Of a stretch of 57,865 bases of DNA, positions 8,198 through 17,286 are shown in pieces. The stretch comes from Flavobacteriaceae bacterium (lineage in GTDB: Bacteria; Bacteroidota; Bacteroidia; Flavobacteriales; Flavobacteriaceae). Position 1 is the first letter of the stretch, and the number at the start of each line of letters is the position of its first letter. The stretch lies in the NCBI GenBank assembly GCA_947461795.1, contig CANHMG010000004.1, positions 1-57,865 of the forward strand, in the 5' to 3' direction. The translations under genes and the position numbers were made by a program. The notes below the pieces were generated by a model that searched no databases, was not told the origin of the DNA, and was given only the letters and a program-made list of their open reading frames with translations.

Positions 8198-9015
8198 TAT
8201 AGCACCAATGGTTGTTTCCGAAATTCATCTTCTTCATGACTAACAATTCCCAATGCTTGATACACATAAGCGAACGTAGAAAGCAATTCTGGTTTCCCAT
8301 CGATAATGGCAACATCATGTTCGAAATGAGCACTTGGTTTTCCATCGGCGGTTAGAATGGTCCAACCGTCTTTGAGTTGTTTGATATTTCTCGTTCCCAT
8401 ATTAATCATAGGTTCAATAGCTACGACCATTCCTTCGACAAAAAGTTTTCCACGACCCCGTTTTCCGTAATTGGGCATTTCTGGATCTTCGTGCATTTTC
8501 TGCCCTAATCCATGGCCAACTAATTCGCGAACAACACCATAACCGTGATCTTCTGTATATTTTTGGATGGCATTCCCCACATCTTCTACACGATTTCCAA
8601 TTCGAAATTCACGAATCCCAACATATAAAGATTCTTTGGTAACTTGAAGAAGTTTTTTAGTTTCAGGGGCGACTTCACCAATTTCAAAAGAATACGCATG
8701 ATCGCCATGATAGCCGTTTTTGAAAGCGCCACAATCCACTGATATCACATCACCTTCTTGAAGTGGAGTGTTGTTTGGAATACCGTGAACGACTTGTGCG
8801 TTTGGACTCATACACAACGAATTCGGGAAGCCATAAAGTCCTAGAAAACTAGGTTCAGCTCCATGATCGCGAATAAACGTTTCTGCTAATTTGTCGAGAT
8901 ATAATGTAGTTACGCCTGGCTTAATTTCACCTGCAATCATTCCTAAAGTTTTAGAAACGATGAGCGCACTTTCACGCATTAATTCAATCTCTTCTCTTGT
9001 TTTTTGGATAATCAT
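8197..9015 (-). CDS. map: type I methionine aminopeptidase
   Basis: Removes the N-terminal Met from new proteins, using two metal ions. The five metal ligands are all visible: Asp in SVDCGA, Asp in HGDHA, His in LVGHGLGQ, Glu in AIEPMI and Glu in HFEHDVAI. At 272 residues it has normal length plus a short C-terminal extension. A -7 element TACTTTTG (minus strand, 9035-9042) lies 20 bases upstream of the ATG. It forms a two-gene operon with the downstream methyltransferase (1-base overlap). Secure call. Confidence 0.96.
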   Translation of the reverse strand: MIIQKTREEIELMRESALIVSKTLGMIAGEIKPGVTTLYLDKLAETFIRDHGAEPSFLGLYGFPNSLCMSPNAQVVHGIPNNTPLQEGDVISVDCGAFKNGYHGDHAYSFEIGEVAPETKKLLQVTKESLYVGIREFRIGNRVEDVGNAIQKYTEDHGYGVVRELVGHGLGQKMHEDPEMPNYGKRGRGKLFVEGMVVAIEPMINMGTRNIKQLKDGWTILTADGKPSAHFEHDVAIIDGKPELLSTFAYVYQALGIVSHEEDEFRKQPLVL

Positions 9016-9034
9016 TTTGTATCAATTGAGGGCT

Positions 9035-9042
9035 CAAAAGTA
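9035..9042 (-). promoter_or_regulatory. -7 promoter element of map
   Basis: TACTTTTG on the minus strand, exact TAnnTTTG match, 20 bases before the start codon; it sits just past the end of tolC. Confidence 0.5.
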
Positions 9043-9058
9043 ACTATTTTTAGCATAT

Positions 9059-10447
9059 TTATTCAGGATTTGCGATGATTTTATACAACTCTGAATTGGA
9101 AATATAATATCGATTTTCTAAAGCGATTTGAGCCAGTTGCGCGACTACTAAATTATTTTCTCTGGTGTTGACTAAAAACATGGAACTTTCACCAAAAGAA
9201 AAAAGTCGTTCTTCTGAAGTTAACATGATGGAGTTGTCAGCAACCAAACTTCCAATAAATTGTTTTTGTTTTTGCAAGGATTGAATTTCAATTTGTTGCG
9301 CTTTAATTTTGTTCGAAAGTTGTACTTTTTCTAAAGCTAAAGCAAACTGAGATTCTTGTAGTTTGAATTTAGCAATTTTCAAATCCCCGCGTTCTTTTCG
9401 TAAAAAAAGTGGGAAATAAAAATTCATTCCAATTTTATAATCTTCAAAACGATAGTTGTCAAACGCATTTGGTTCGGATAAATACATGTAACCAACATCT
9501 ATTTTGGGCAACAAACTATTGGCTTTGAGTTTCCGCTCTACATTGAGAATATCCACTTTACTTTGAATTGCATTAATTTTGGGATGGTTCGTTATGGAGA
9601 AATCGCTATTCAAAATATCATTTGTTTTTAATGTTTCCTGAATGGTAAATTCTAATTTTTCTTCCGGTATTAACGTATCCGAAAGTTCCAAAGGAATCGA
9701 GTTTTCCAACCACAGATAATTGGCTAATTCGAGTTTGGCTTTGGAAAGTTTTAGATTCGAATCTTCCAAACTTAACAAACGATTTTTTACAATAATTCCA
9801 GCTTCAACACTATCAATGGCTGGCTTGTCTCCTTGTTCGATTAATGATTTCACCCCTTTGAAACGCATTTTTGCATTGGAGGCGTAATTTTCATAAAGCT
9901 TCACTTCACTATAACTTCGTTTCCAATTGAAATAGGCAACTGACGCATCATACAATACCGCAATAGCATTGAGTTTTCTTTCCGCTTGGCTCAAACGAAT
10001 TTGCATTTTTGCTTTTCGTAAATCGGCCATTCTTTGATTGATAAACAATCCTTGACCTAAAGGAACTGTAATCCCCAGTGAAGTTAAACCTTGGTTAGGC
10101 ATCGTGTTTTCTGGATTTAAGAATACACCTTCACTGTTGTCGAAACCTGCTTTAATTTCAACGCCATACCATGTTGGAATCTTGAAACTGCTATTCAAAA
10201 GCGAATAATATTCGCTGTCTTTGAATTGTTTCTTTGAAAAATCCACTTCTATTTTTGGGTCGAAACTACCTCGAGCTCTCATTAAGTTTGCTTGCGCCAT
10301 ACTGATTTCAAGATTTGCAGACTTAACCAATGGATGGAATTTTTTTACTTGTCCCAAGAATTCATTATAAGTGAAATCAGTTGGACTGGTGTTTTGTCCA
10401 AAACAAGATATAGCTGTAAATAAGAAAACAGAAAGTAGGTTTCTCAT
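9059..10447 (-). CDS. TolC-family outer-membrane channel
   Basis: A 462-residue outer-membrane efflux protein with a signal peptide (residues 1-17, ending CFGQ). It has the two repeated long alpha-helical halves of TolC proteins, e.g. YASNAKMRFKGVKSLIEQGD and LVADNSIMLTSEERLFSFGE. It is the last gene of a four-gene minus-strand operon and overlaps the HlyD gene by one base (TAATG). With the HlyD-type adaptor and ABC protein it would make a three-part envelope-spanning exporter. The substrate cannot be told from sequence. Confidence 0.88.
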   Translation of the reverse strand: MRNLLSVFLFTAISCFGQNTSPTDFTYNEFLGQVKKFHPLVKSANLEISMAQANLMRARGSFDPKIEVDFSKKQFKDSEYYSLLNSSFKIPTWYGVEIKAGFDNSEGVFLNPENTMPNQGLTSLGITVPLGQGLFINQRMADLRKAKMQIRLSQAERKLNAIAVLYDASVAYFNWKRSYSEVKLYENYASNAKMRFKGVKSLIEQGDKPAIDSVEAGIIVKNRLLSLEDSNLKLSKAKLELANYLWLENSIPLELSDTLIPEEKLEFTIQETLKTNDILNSDFSITNHPKINAIQSKVDILNVERKLKANSLLPKIDVGYMYLSEPNAFDNYRFEDYKIGMNFYFPLFLRKERGDLKIAKFKLQESQFALALEKVQLSNKIKAQQIEIQSLQKQKQFIGSLVADNSIMLTSEERLFSFGESSMFLVNTRENNLVVAQLAQIALENRYYISNSELYKIIANPE

Positions 10448-11793
10448 TATTTTTTGTCTTTAGAATTTGTTTCTACTGGTGTATAATAGTTTGGTGGGAA
10501 ACCGTTCAAAGTTCGCCACAGCTCAAACCAAACGGGCACATTATTCAACAATGCTATTGTTTGAGCGCCAGCACCCATACTTAATTGTTTGGGCCAAGGA
10601 ATATCTTCTTCGTCTGGTGCAACCAAGATTCGGAACTTTCCATTATCGCTAATAAAATTTTCAATGGCAACCACTTTACCTCCGAATGTTCCGTAAGACA
10701 TGTCTGACCAACCTGAAAAGACGATTGTAGGCCAACCATCAAACCATACACGTATTTTTTCACCACGATGAATTAAGGGAAAGTCTACTGGATCAACATA
10801 AGTTTCTACTGCTATTTCATAATTCGCAGGCATGATGCTGACAATTGGTGTTCCTTCCTTGATGCTTTCGCCGATACCGGCCTGTAAAGCTCTATTTACA
10901 TAGCCAGTTTGTGGCGCTTTGATATAATACATTCCGTTTCGGATACTATAATTCACCACTTGATTCTCTAGTTTATTGACTTGCGCTTCGGTGTCGTATT
11001 GATTACTCAAGGCAGTAAATTGGTCACTTTCCGCTTTTGAAGATTTCTCGTTATATTCCGCTTTGATGCGATTAATTTCTACACGAGCATTAATGAATTC
11101 GTTCTTACTTGTAAGGTATTTGTTTTCTTGTGAAATAATTTTGGCTTCAGCATCTTGCAATTTCAAGCGCTTTTCTTCCACATCTGTCAGCGGTTTTAAA
11201 CCTTCTTTATTCAATTGCGTGGCTCGATTAAATTGGGTTTTGGCGATTTTCAGTTGGGTTTTCACTGCTTCCAAATCGATGCTGTCGGTTTTAATTTTGA
11301 AAATTGCTTGCTTGATTTTATTTTGTGCTTGTTGCAGTTTTAGTGTCTTTTCATTTTCAATAGCATCAATTTGATTTCCCAAGGAAGTTACTTTGGAACC
11401 ATAAGATTCAACAGATTTTTTCTTCGCCTCTGCTTGATTTTTGGTGTTCCCCACGAGATTAGGATCGAAATATTCTTCTTTTATCTCAGAAATGAATAGG
11501 ATGGTGTCGCCTTTTTGAACGAAATCACCTTCTTTCACATACCACTTTTCGATTCGTCCAGAAATGACCGTTTGAATGGTTTGTGGCCTTTGATTTGGTT
11601 TTAAAGTAGTGACTGAGCCATGACCTGAAATATTTTGAGTCCATGGCAAGAACAAGGCAATAATAACCAAGAATGAAACAACAGCAATAATTCGATTTAA
11701 GATTTTATAGTAAGGACGGTTACTCAAATTCTTTACCGTCGAGTACTTTTCTAGTGGATGTATACTTTGTGTGTTTTGGGAGATATTCAGCAT
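10447..11793 (-). CDS. HlyD-family periplasmic adaptor
   Basis: A 448-residue membrane-fusion protein. One N-terminal membrane segment (about residues 34-50, VVSFLVIIALFLPW) is followed by a biotinyl-lipoyl half (VISGRIEKWYVKEGDFVQKG), a long coiled coil (about residues 115-285), the second half (IKAPQTGYVNRALQAGIGES), and a beta-barrel domain. It would link the inner-membrane ABC protein to the TolC channel. It follows the ABC gene by four bases and overlaps the tolC start. Confidence 0.9.
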   Translation of the reverse strand: MLNISQNTQSIHPLEKYSTVKNLSNRPYYKILNRIIAVVSFLVIIALFLPWTQNISGHGSVTTLKPNQRPQTIQTVISGRIEKWYVKEGDFVQKGDTILFISEIKEEYFDPNLVGNTKNQAEAKKKSVESYGSKVTSLGNQIDAIENEKTLKLQQAQNKIKQAIFKIKTDSIDLEAVKTQLKIAKTQFNRATQLNKEGLKPLTDVEEKRLKLQDAEAKIISQENKYLTSKNEFINARVEINRIKAEYNEKSSKAESDQFTALSNQYDTEAQVNKLENQVVNYSIRNGMYYIKAPQTGYVNRALQAGIGESIKEGTPIVSIMPANYEIAVETYVDPVDFPLIHRGEKIRVWFDGWPTIVFSGWSDMSYGTFGGKVVAIENFISDNGKFRILVAPDEEDIPWPKQLSMGAGAQTIALLNNVPVWFELWRTLNGFPPNYYTPVETNSKDKK

Positions 11794-11797
11794 GATA

Positions 11798-13456
11798 TTA
11801 TTTTTTTAGATCCGTTACAACTTTACCATTTTGAAGGATGATATTTCTGGAACATTTGGTTTTCCATCGCTCGTTTTTTGATGACACGATTACTGTCCAT
11901 TGGTGCTTGTCTGACATAATGAAATCGATAACTTCGTTAGCCACTTCTTCATCCATATTGTCTGTTGGATTTTCGTAGAACAATATTTTTGGTTTGTGGA
12001 TGATGCTACGAGCCAGTAGAATTTTTTTCGAATTCGATGAAGAAAGTTGTTTTCCTTCAGGAAAGATTTTAGTATCTAACCCTTGAGGCAAGGATCTAAT
12101 AAGTCCGCCGAGTTGAACCGCATCAATTGCCCAGCGAATGTCTTCACTCTTAACGTTTGGATCGTTAAAAGTGATGTTCTCTAAAATAGTTCCTTCGAAA
12201 GGTGTTTCTCCATTAAGTATTGTTCCAATTTGCGAACGGTATTGTTGAAGATTGATTTTTCTAAACGTATCATCATTAATTAAAAACACACCGGATGTTG
12301 GCTGCAGTAATCCAGACAAAACTCGAATAAGCGTTGTCTTACCAGAACCATTTTCGCCTTCTATAAATATTTTTTCTCCCTGAGCTATTTTTAGAGATAT
12401 TGACTTGAGCACATCACTCTTAGTATCGGGGAAACGAAATTTTAAGCTATCAATTTCCAACTGAATGTTTGTGAAGCAATAGTCGTTTTCAGCTGCAGTC
12501 TCCTCCTCTAAATCCATATCCGTAATACTTCCAATTTTTTCTACAGAAGTCAAAACATCGTAGAAAGTTTCTAGGCCAAGGATGATTTTTTCAACGGAAT
12601 TAATAACGAGTAAGATGATGATTTCTGCCGCGACGAATTGCCCAATGTTCATTTGTTGTGTAATGACCAAGTACCCACCAATTGATAAGAGACAAGTGGT
12701 AATAATCATTTTGAATACGATAAGTTGCGAGAACTGTCTTTGGATAATTTTGAAATGTTTTTCGCGATATCCTAAATAATCCGTAACTAAAGTATTGTTT
12801 TTTTCTAGTGCAAAGTCGTAGTTAAGATTTTTTCGAAAACTAAAATTATTACGTGCCATTTCTTGCAACCAGCTCGCTACTTTGTATTTGAAATGAGATT
12901 CACTCAAACTTGTCTCTAAGCCAACTCGATAGGAGAATTTAAAAATCACATATAATAAAACCATTAGGAGAATTCCGAATAGTATAAAATACGGATGATA
13001 TAGCGATAGCAATAAAATTCCGAAGATGATTTGCAGTATGGCAGCTGAGAAATCGATTAAGAGTTTGGAGGTTCCTTTTTGAATGGATATCGTATCAAAG
13101 AATCGATTCGCCAATTCGGGCGGATAGACGTTATACATGGATTCAAATTTTATTTTTGGGATACGAGATGCAAAATCGAAAGAAGAGCGTACAAATATTT
13201 TTTGTTGTAAGTTTTCTGTAATTCGTAACTGCATCAACGATAGAATTCCAACTAATGCAACACCTAGTACTACTAGAATGATGAGTACAATCCAGGAAGC
13301 GCTAATTCTTCCAGCTTGAATAAAGTTGACAATAGCCTGAATACCAAGTGGCAAAGACAAACTAATCAATCCAGCGAAAATCGCATAAAAGAAAAGTTGC
13401 ATAACATCTTTTTTTTCTAAACCTAACAGGTTATAATATCTTTTAAGTGGTGTCAT
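11798..13456 (-). CDS. ABC exporter half-transporter with degenerate ATPase
   Basis: 552 residues: a six-helix exporter membrane domain (about residues 15-300) fused to an ATP-binding domain. Walker A is intact (GENGSGKTT). Almost every other catalytic motif departs from consensus: the Q-loop Gln is Asn (GTILNGETPFEG), the signature LSGGQ is LSSSN, Walker B LDE is YEN (Asp to Glu, catalytic Glu to Asn), and the switch His position is Lys (TVIVSSKNER). As a homodimer it would have no normal hydrolytic site. No C39 peptidase domain precedes it. It sits between tetR (4-base gap) and hlyD (4-base gap). It may work with a very slow ATPase or a partner encoded elsewhere. Confidence 0.9.
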   Translation of the reverse strand: MTPLKRYYNLLGLEKKDVMQLFFYAIFAGLISLSLPLGIQAIVNFIQAGRISASWIVLIILVVLGVALVGILSLMQLRITENLQQKIFVRSSFDFASRIPKIKFESMYNVYPPELANRFFDTISIQKGTSKLLIDFSAAILQIIFGILLLSLYHPYFILFGILLMVLLYVIFKFSYRVGLETSLSESHFKYKVASWLQEMARNNFSFRKNLNYDFALEKNNTLVTDYLGYREKHFKIIQRQFSQLIVFKMIITTCLLSIGGYLVITQQMNIGQFVAAEIIILLVINSVEKIILGLETFYDVLTSVEKIGSITDMDLEEETAAENDYCFTNIQLEIDSLKFRFPDTKSDVLKSISLKIAQGEKIFIEGENGSGKTTLIRVLSGLLQPTSGVFLINDDTFRKINLQQYRSQIGTILNGETPFEGTILENITFNDPNVKSEDIRWAIDAVQLGGLIRSLPQGLDTKIFPEGKQLSSSNSKKILLARSIIHKPKILFYENPTDNMDEEVANEVIDFIMSDKHQWTVIVSSKNERWKTKCSRNIILQNGKVVTDLKK

Positions 13457-13460
13457 AGGA

Positions 13461-14135
13461 TTATTTTCTTAATACATTTTGAACTAAATGAATGTAAAAG
13501 TCGGAAGGCGATATTGTTTCGTTGCAATCAGTAATGGTGTCGATATGTTGTTTTAAAAAATGCTGATGTAAACTACCTTCAACGATGTTCGAGGCAAGGC
13601 TTTTAGCAAATGGATATTCTGGATTCACTTCGGTGATATAGGTGACAATTCGGTTGATTATTCTTTTGTAAATTAAAAAGAAACCTTCTTTATTTTCTTG
13701 ATCAATTTCTTTGGTTTGAAGCGTTTTGGTAAATTCAGTAATGATAATTTTGTTTAAAACAGATTCGTTGATGTGCTCTGTAGCCTGATCATCAACAATT
13801 TTTTCAGTAATAATAGTTATTGCTCGGTTTAATTTTTCTTCGGAATCAATAACGTTAGAAGTTGTGAATACTAATTTGTATTCCATCCAACTCCAATACC
13901 ATGAAGATAAATAGAGCATCAACTTATGTTTGTTTTCAAAATAGCGATAAATAGAACTTTCGTTCGAGCTAATTTTATCACCCAACTTTTTGAATGTAAA
14001 ATTTTCAAACCCAATTTCTTCAATTAAAAGAATGCTGTGTTCTATAATTTTCTTTCCTAAAATTGAGGTTTCAGGATCTTTAACGAAGATTTTTGAATTG
14101 ACTTGAATTTTAAAATTACTGAGCAACGTATTCAT
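13461..14135 (-). CDS. TetR/AcrR-family transcriptional regulator
   Basis: A 224-residue regulator, first gene of the efflux operon. The N-terminal helix-turn-helix (about residues 30-75) contains IGFENFTFKKLGDKISSNES followed by SIYRYFENKHKLMLYL, the typical TetR recognition helix end. The C-terminal ligand domain is diverged. A perfect 17-bp palindrome overlaps its -7 element, so it probably represses its own operon. The ligand is unknown but may be the exporter substrate. Confidence 0.9.
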   Translation of the reverse strand: MNTLLSNFKIQVNSKIFVKDPETSILGKKIIEHSILLIEEIGFENFTFKKLGDKISSNESSIYRYFENKHKLMLYLSSWYWSWMEYKLVFTTSNVIDSEEKLNRAITIITEKIVDDQATEHINESVLNKIIITEFTKTLQTKEIDQENKEGFFLIYKRIINRIVTYITEVNPEYPFAKSLASNIVEGSLHQHFLKQHIDTITDCNETISPSDFYIHLVQNVLRK

Positions 14136-14152
14136 TTTGATAAAATTTTATG

Positions 14153-14175
14153 CAAATATAATAGTATTACTATTA
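14153..14175 (-). promoter_or_regulatory. promoter -7 element overlapped by a palindromic operator
   Basis: CAAATATA (14153-14160) reads TATATTTG on the minus strand, an exact -7 element 17 bases before the tetR ATG. Immediately upstream and overlapping by two bases is TAATAGTA-T-TACTATTA (14159-14175), a perfect 17-bp inverted repeat. Its size and place fit a TetR operator that would block polymerase. The binding is inferred. Confidence 0.65.
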
Positions 14176-14284
14176 ATAATGAAAATTTAACTTTTATTTA
14201 TTATTTTTTCAAAAGATGAATAAATGAGAATTGTCATGTTTTACAATCGATTTCCGCCTTAAATTTGACTAAAATTTCTAAGGT

Positions 14285-15553
14285 ATGAGTAAGTATGTCA
14301 CAGCGGATGAAGCTGTAAAAGTTGTAAAATCTGGAGATCGAGTTTATCTTCAAGCGGCAGCAGCTGCGCCAACCATTTTAGCAAATGCATTAACAGCAAG
14401 AGCTTCAGAACTCCGAAATGTTGAGGTTTGTCATTTGCATATCGAAGGAGAAGCACGTTACGCTAATCCTGAATTGTCCGAAAGTTTTCATGTGAATTCG
14501 TTTTTTATTGGAGCCAATGTTCGACACACATTGAAGGCTGGAAATGGATCCTATACGCCTGTTTTCTTGAGCGAATTACCCCATTTATTTCGCAAAAATG
14601 TTTTGCCAATTGACGTTGCGTTTATTCATGTTTCGCCGCCTGATATTCATGGTTATTGCTCGCTTGGTGTTTCTGTTGAAGCGACCGTTGCCGCGATCGA
14701 GAATGCTAAAATTGTGATTGCTCAAGTCAATCCACAGATGCCAAGAACTTTTGGCGATGGAATTTTGCATGTTTCCGAAATAGACTATTTAGTAGAAGTT
14801 GATGTCCCAATCTATTCGCATGAAGTGGTTCCTTTTTCGGCAGAAGAAGAAAAGATTGGAGGTTATATTGCTTCATTGATTGAAAACAAAAGCACGCTTC
14901 AAATGGGTATTGGATCTATTCCCAATGCGGCTTTGAGTAAATTGAAGCATCATAAAGATTTGGGATTGCATACCGAAATGTTCTCTGATGGTGTGATTGA
15001 TTTGATTGAAAACGATGTCATTAATTGCAACTACAAAGGGACCTTGCGCGGCAGAGTTTTGGCAACTTTCTTAATCGGTTCAAAGCGATTGTATGATTAT
15101 GTGAATGACAATCCGTTTATTGAAATGAAAGAATCCTCAATGGTAAATGATACGGCTCGCATACGAAAAAACCCGAAAATGATTGCGATTAATTCTGCGA
15201 TAGAAGTAGATGTGACCGGTCAGGTTTGTGCGGATTCTATTGGACCCAATATGTATTCAGGAGTTGGAGGCCAAATGGATTTTATAAGAGGTGCCTCTTT
15301 AAGTCCAGGTGGAAAAGCCATCATTGCTTTGCCCTCTACTACGAAACGTGGAGAAAGTAGAATCGTTCCTTTTCTCAAACAAGGCGCAGGCGTTGTTACG
15401 ACACGCTCTCACACGCACTACGTCATTACTGAAAATGGAATTGCAGATTTGTATGGCAAGACATTAAAACAACGAACAGAGGCTTTGGTTCGTATTGCAC
15501 ATCCGAATCATCAAGAGAATATTGAACGAGAATATTACGAATTGTTGAATTAG
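14285..15553 (+). CDS. acetyl-CoA hydrolase/transferase family protein (4-hydroxybutyrate CoA-transferase-like)
   Basis: A 422-residue class I CoA-transferase. Both family halves are present: the N-terminal AcCoA hydrolase domain (GDRVYLQAAAAAPTILANAL) and the C-terminal domain with LHTEMFSDGVIDLI, whose Glu would form the thioester intermediate. IGSIPNAALS and GQVCADSIG...GVGGQMDFIRGA are CoA-binding features. It moves CoA between short acyl groups; acetyl-CoA and a C4 acid are likely substrates. A -7 element TAAATTTG lies at 14260-14267. Monocistronic, ended by a terminator shared with gpmI. Confidence 0.9.
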   Translation: MSKYVTADEAVKVVKSGDRVYLQAAAAAPTILANALTARASELRNVEVCHLHIEGEARYANPELSESFHVNSFFIGANVRHTLKAGNGSYTPVFLSELPHLFRKNVLPIDVAFIHVSPPDIHGYCSLGVSVEATVAAIENAKIVIAQVNPQMPRTFGDGILHVSEIDYLVEVDVPIYSHEVVPFSAEEEKIGGYIASLIENKSTLQMGIGSIPNAALSKLKHHKDLGLHTEMFSDGVIDLIENDVINCNYKGTLRGRVLATFLIGSKRLYDYVNDNPFIEMKESSMVNDTARIRKNPKMIAINSAIEVDVTGQVCADSIGPNMYSGVGGQMDFIRGASLSPGGKAIIALPSTTKRGESRIVPFLKQGAGVVTTRSHTHYVITENGIADLYGKTLKQRTEALVRIAHPNHQENIEREYYELLN

Positions 15554-15556
15554 AGA

Positions 15557-15590
15557 TAAAAAAAGCTCCCGTAATTGGGAGCTTTTTATT
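15557..15590. terminator. bidirectional intrinsic terminator
   Basis: AAAAAGCTCCC (15560-15570) pairs with GGGAGCTTTTT (15577-15587) around GTAATT. It serves the CoA-transferase gene and gpmI, whose stop codon begins at its edge. Confidence 0.9.
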
Positions 15591-17107
15591 TATAATAAGG
15601 AATGTCTTGTCATTACTTCGGGTTTTTCTATTCCCATCAAATCCAAAATGGTGGGAGCCAAATCACCTAAAACACCATCCTGAATTGTTTTCAATTCAGG
15701 ATCTACCAAAATAATAGGAACTGGATTCGTAGTATGTGCAGTATTTGGTGAGCCATCAGGGTTTATCATCGTTTCACAATTGCCATGATCGGCAATGATT
15801 ATTGTCGTGTAATTATTTTTTAAAGCAGCTGTGATTACTTTTTCTACGCAAGTATCAACGGCTTCACAGGCTTTGATGGCCGCACTCATAACGCCAGTAT
15901 GTCCGACCATATCGCCATTGGCAAAATTCAAACACACGAAATCTACTTCGCCTTTTTCGAGTTCAGGAACCAATGCATCGGCAAGTTCGAAGGCACTCAT
16001 TTCGGGCTGTAAATCGTAGGTTGCGACTTTCGGAGAGCTTTTTAAAATGCGACTTTCCCCTGCAAAAGGCAATTCTCTTCCGCCAGAAAAGAAGAAAGTT
16101 ACGTGTGGATATTTCTCTGTTTCGGCGATACGGATTTGCTTTTTGTGGTTTTTTTCTAAAACTTCACCTAGGGTTTCCGTGATATTGTCTTTGTTATAAA
16201 CGACTTTGACATTTTGATAGCTTTCGTCGTAGTTGGTTAAAGTCACATAATACAAATTGAGTTTGTGCATGTTTTGTTCGTGGAAATCTTTTTGAGAAAG
16301 TACTTCTGTCAATTCTCGTCCACGGTCGGTTCTGAAATTGAAAAAGATGACGACATCATTTGCTTGGATAGTTGTCAGCGGCGCATTATTGGAATCGACC
16401 ATCACAATCGGTTCAATAAACTCATCGGTAATATTTTTCTCGTAGTTTTCGGCGATGGATGCAACGGCATTTTGTGATTTGGTTCCCGTTCCATTAATTA
16501 ATAAATCGTAGGCGCGTTTCACTCTTTCCCAGCGTTTGTCTCGGTCCATGGCATAATAGCGACCGATTACCGAAGCTAATTTGACGGAAGTATTGGCAAT
16601 ATAATTCTCCAAATTTTGAATATAAGATTTTCCAGATTTTGGATCTACATCGCGACCGTCGGTGAAAGCGTGAACAAATACTTTTTGTAAACCAAAATCT
16701 TGAGTCGCATCGATGAGTCCACGAAGGTGAGAAGTATGCGAATGCACGCCACCATCGGATACTAAACCAAGAAAGTGTATATTGACATTTTTGTCTTTTG
16801 CATATTGAAAAGCCTCGAGGAGCACGGATTCTTTGCTTAGTGTTTTGTGTTCAACGGCTAGATTTATTTTAGCTAAATCTTGATATACTATGCGTCCAGC
16901 ACCAAGGTTCATATGGCCAACTTCGGAATTTCCCATTTGACCTTCTGGCAAACCTACGTTGAGCCCGTCGGTACGCAATTGAGCAGACGGATATTTTTTA
17001 TACAGCGAATTGATAAAAGGAACATTCGCATTGTCTATAGCTGAAACCTTAGGATCGGGTGATTTCCCCCAGCCATCGAGTATCATTAGGATTACTTTTT
17101 TATTCAT
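15590..17107 (-). CDS. gpmI: 2,3-bisphosphoglycerate-independent phosphoglycerate mutase
   Basis: Interconverts 3- and 2-phosphoglycerate in glycolysis with two Mn ions. At 505 residues it has normal length. Visible motifs: metal Asp in LMILDGWG-type LMILDGWGKSPD at the N-terminus, the phosphoserine loop GQMGNSEVGHMNLGAGR near residue 60, FTDGRDVDPKSG, DRDKRWERV, and the C-terminal metal site FANGDMVGHTG and IADHGNCETM. Its 5' flank is unusual: a copy of the dispersed palindromic element followed by a leader that is also found in front of metH. Secure call. Confidence 0.96.
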   Translation of the reverse strand: MNKKVILMILDGWGKSPDPKVSAIDNANVPFINSLYKKYPSAQLRTDGLNVGLPEGQMGNSEVGHMNLGAGRIVYQDLAKINLAVEHKTLSKESVLLEAFQYAKDKNVNIHFLGLVSDGGVHSHTSHLRGLIDATQDFGLQKVFVHAFTDGRDVDPKSGKSYIQNLENYIANTSVKLASVIGRYYAMDRDKRWERVKRAYDLLINGTGTKSQNAVASIAENYEKNITDEFIEPIVMVDSNNAPLTTIQANDVVIFFNFRTDRGRELTEVLSQKDFHEQNMHKLNLYYVTLTNYDESYQNVKVVYNKDNITETLGEVLEKNHKKQIRIAETEKYPHVTFFFSGGRELPFAGESRILKSSPKVATYDLQPEMSAFELADALVPELEKGEVDFVCLNFANGDMVGHTGVMSAAIKACEAVDTCVEKVITAALKNNYTTIIIADHGNCETMINPDGSPNTAHTTNPVPIILVDPELKTIQDGVLGDLAPTILDLMGIEKPEVMTRHSLL

Positions 17108-17170
17108 AATTTTATTTGCTCACAAAGACGTAAAGTCGCAAAGCTTTTTTTGGTGTTGAATAGATTGCCC
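17108..17170 (-). repeat. leader module shared with metH
   Basis: Read toward gpmI, the repeat end GGGCTAGGG continues as CAATCTATTC.., then CTTTGCGACTTTACGTC and TTTGTGAGCAAA, ending at the ATG. The metH leader (39648-39707) has CTTGGCGTCTTAACGCC and TTTGCGAGCAAA at the same place. The shared order and nearness to ATG suggest the module travelled with the repeat copy. Confidence 0.55.
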
Positions 17171-17270
17171 TAGCCCTGATGGAAGCGGCATCCTTTTGTT
17201 CTGGTTTTACTTTGTCAGTTCGCTCTGCTTGTCTCAGAACAAAAGATATAGCGTACAGCAGGAAACAGCT
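17171..17270 (+). repeat. dispersed palindromic element, copy 2
   Basis: Starts TAGCCCTGATGGAAGCGGCA, ends GCGTACAGCAGGAAACAGCT. The internal stem is TTTTGTTCTG with CAGAACAAAA (10 bp). It lies between the DUF5916 gene (17 bases after its stop) and gpmI. Confidence 0.85.
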
Positions 17271-17286
17271 ACAAAATTAATCAATA

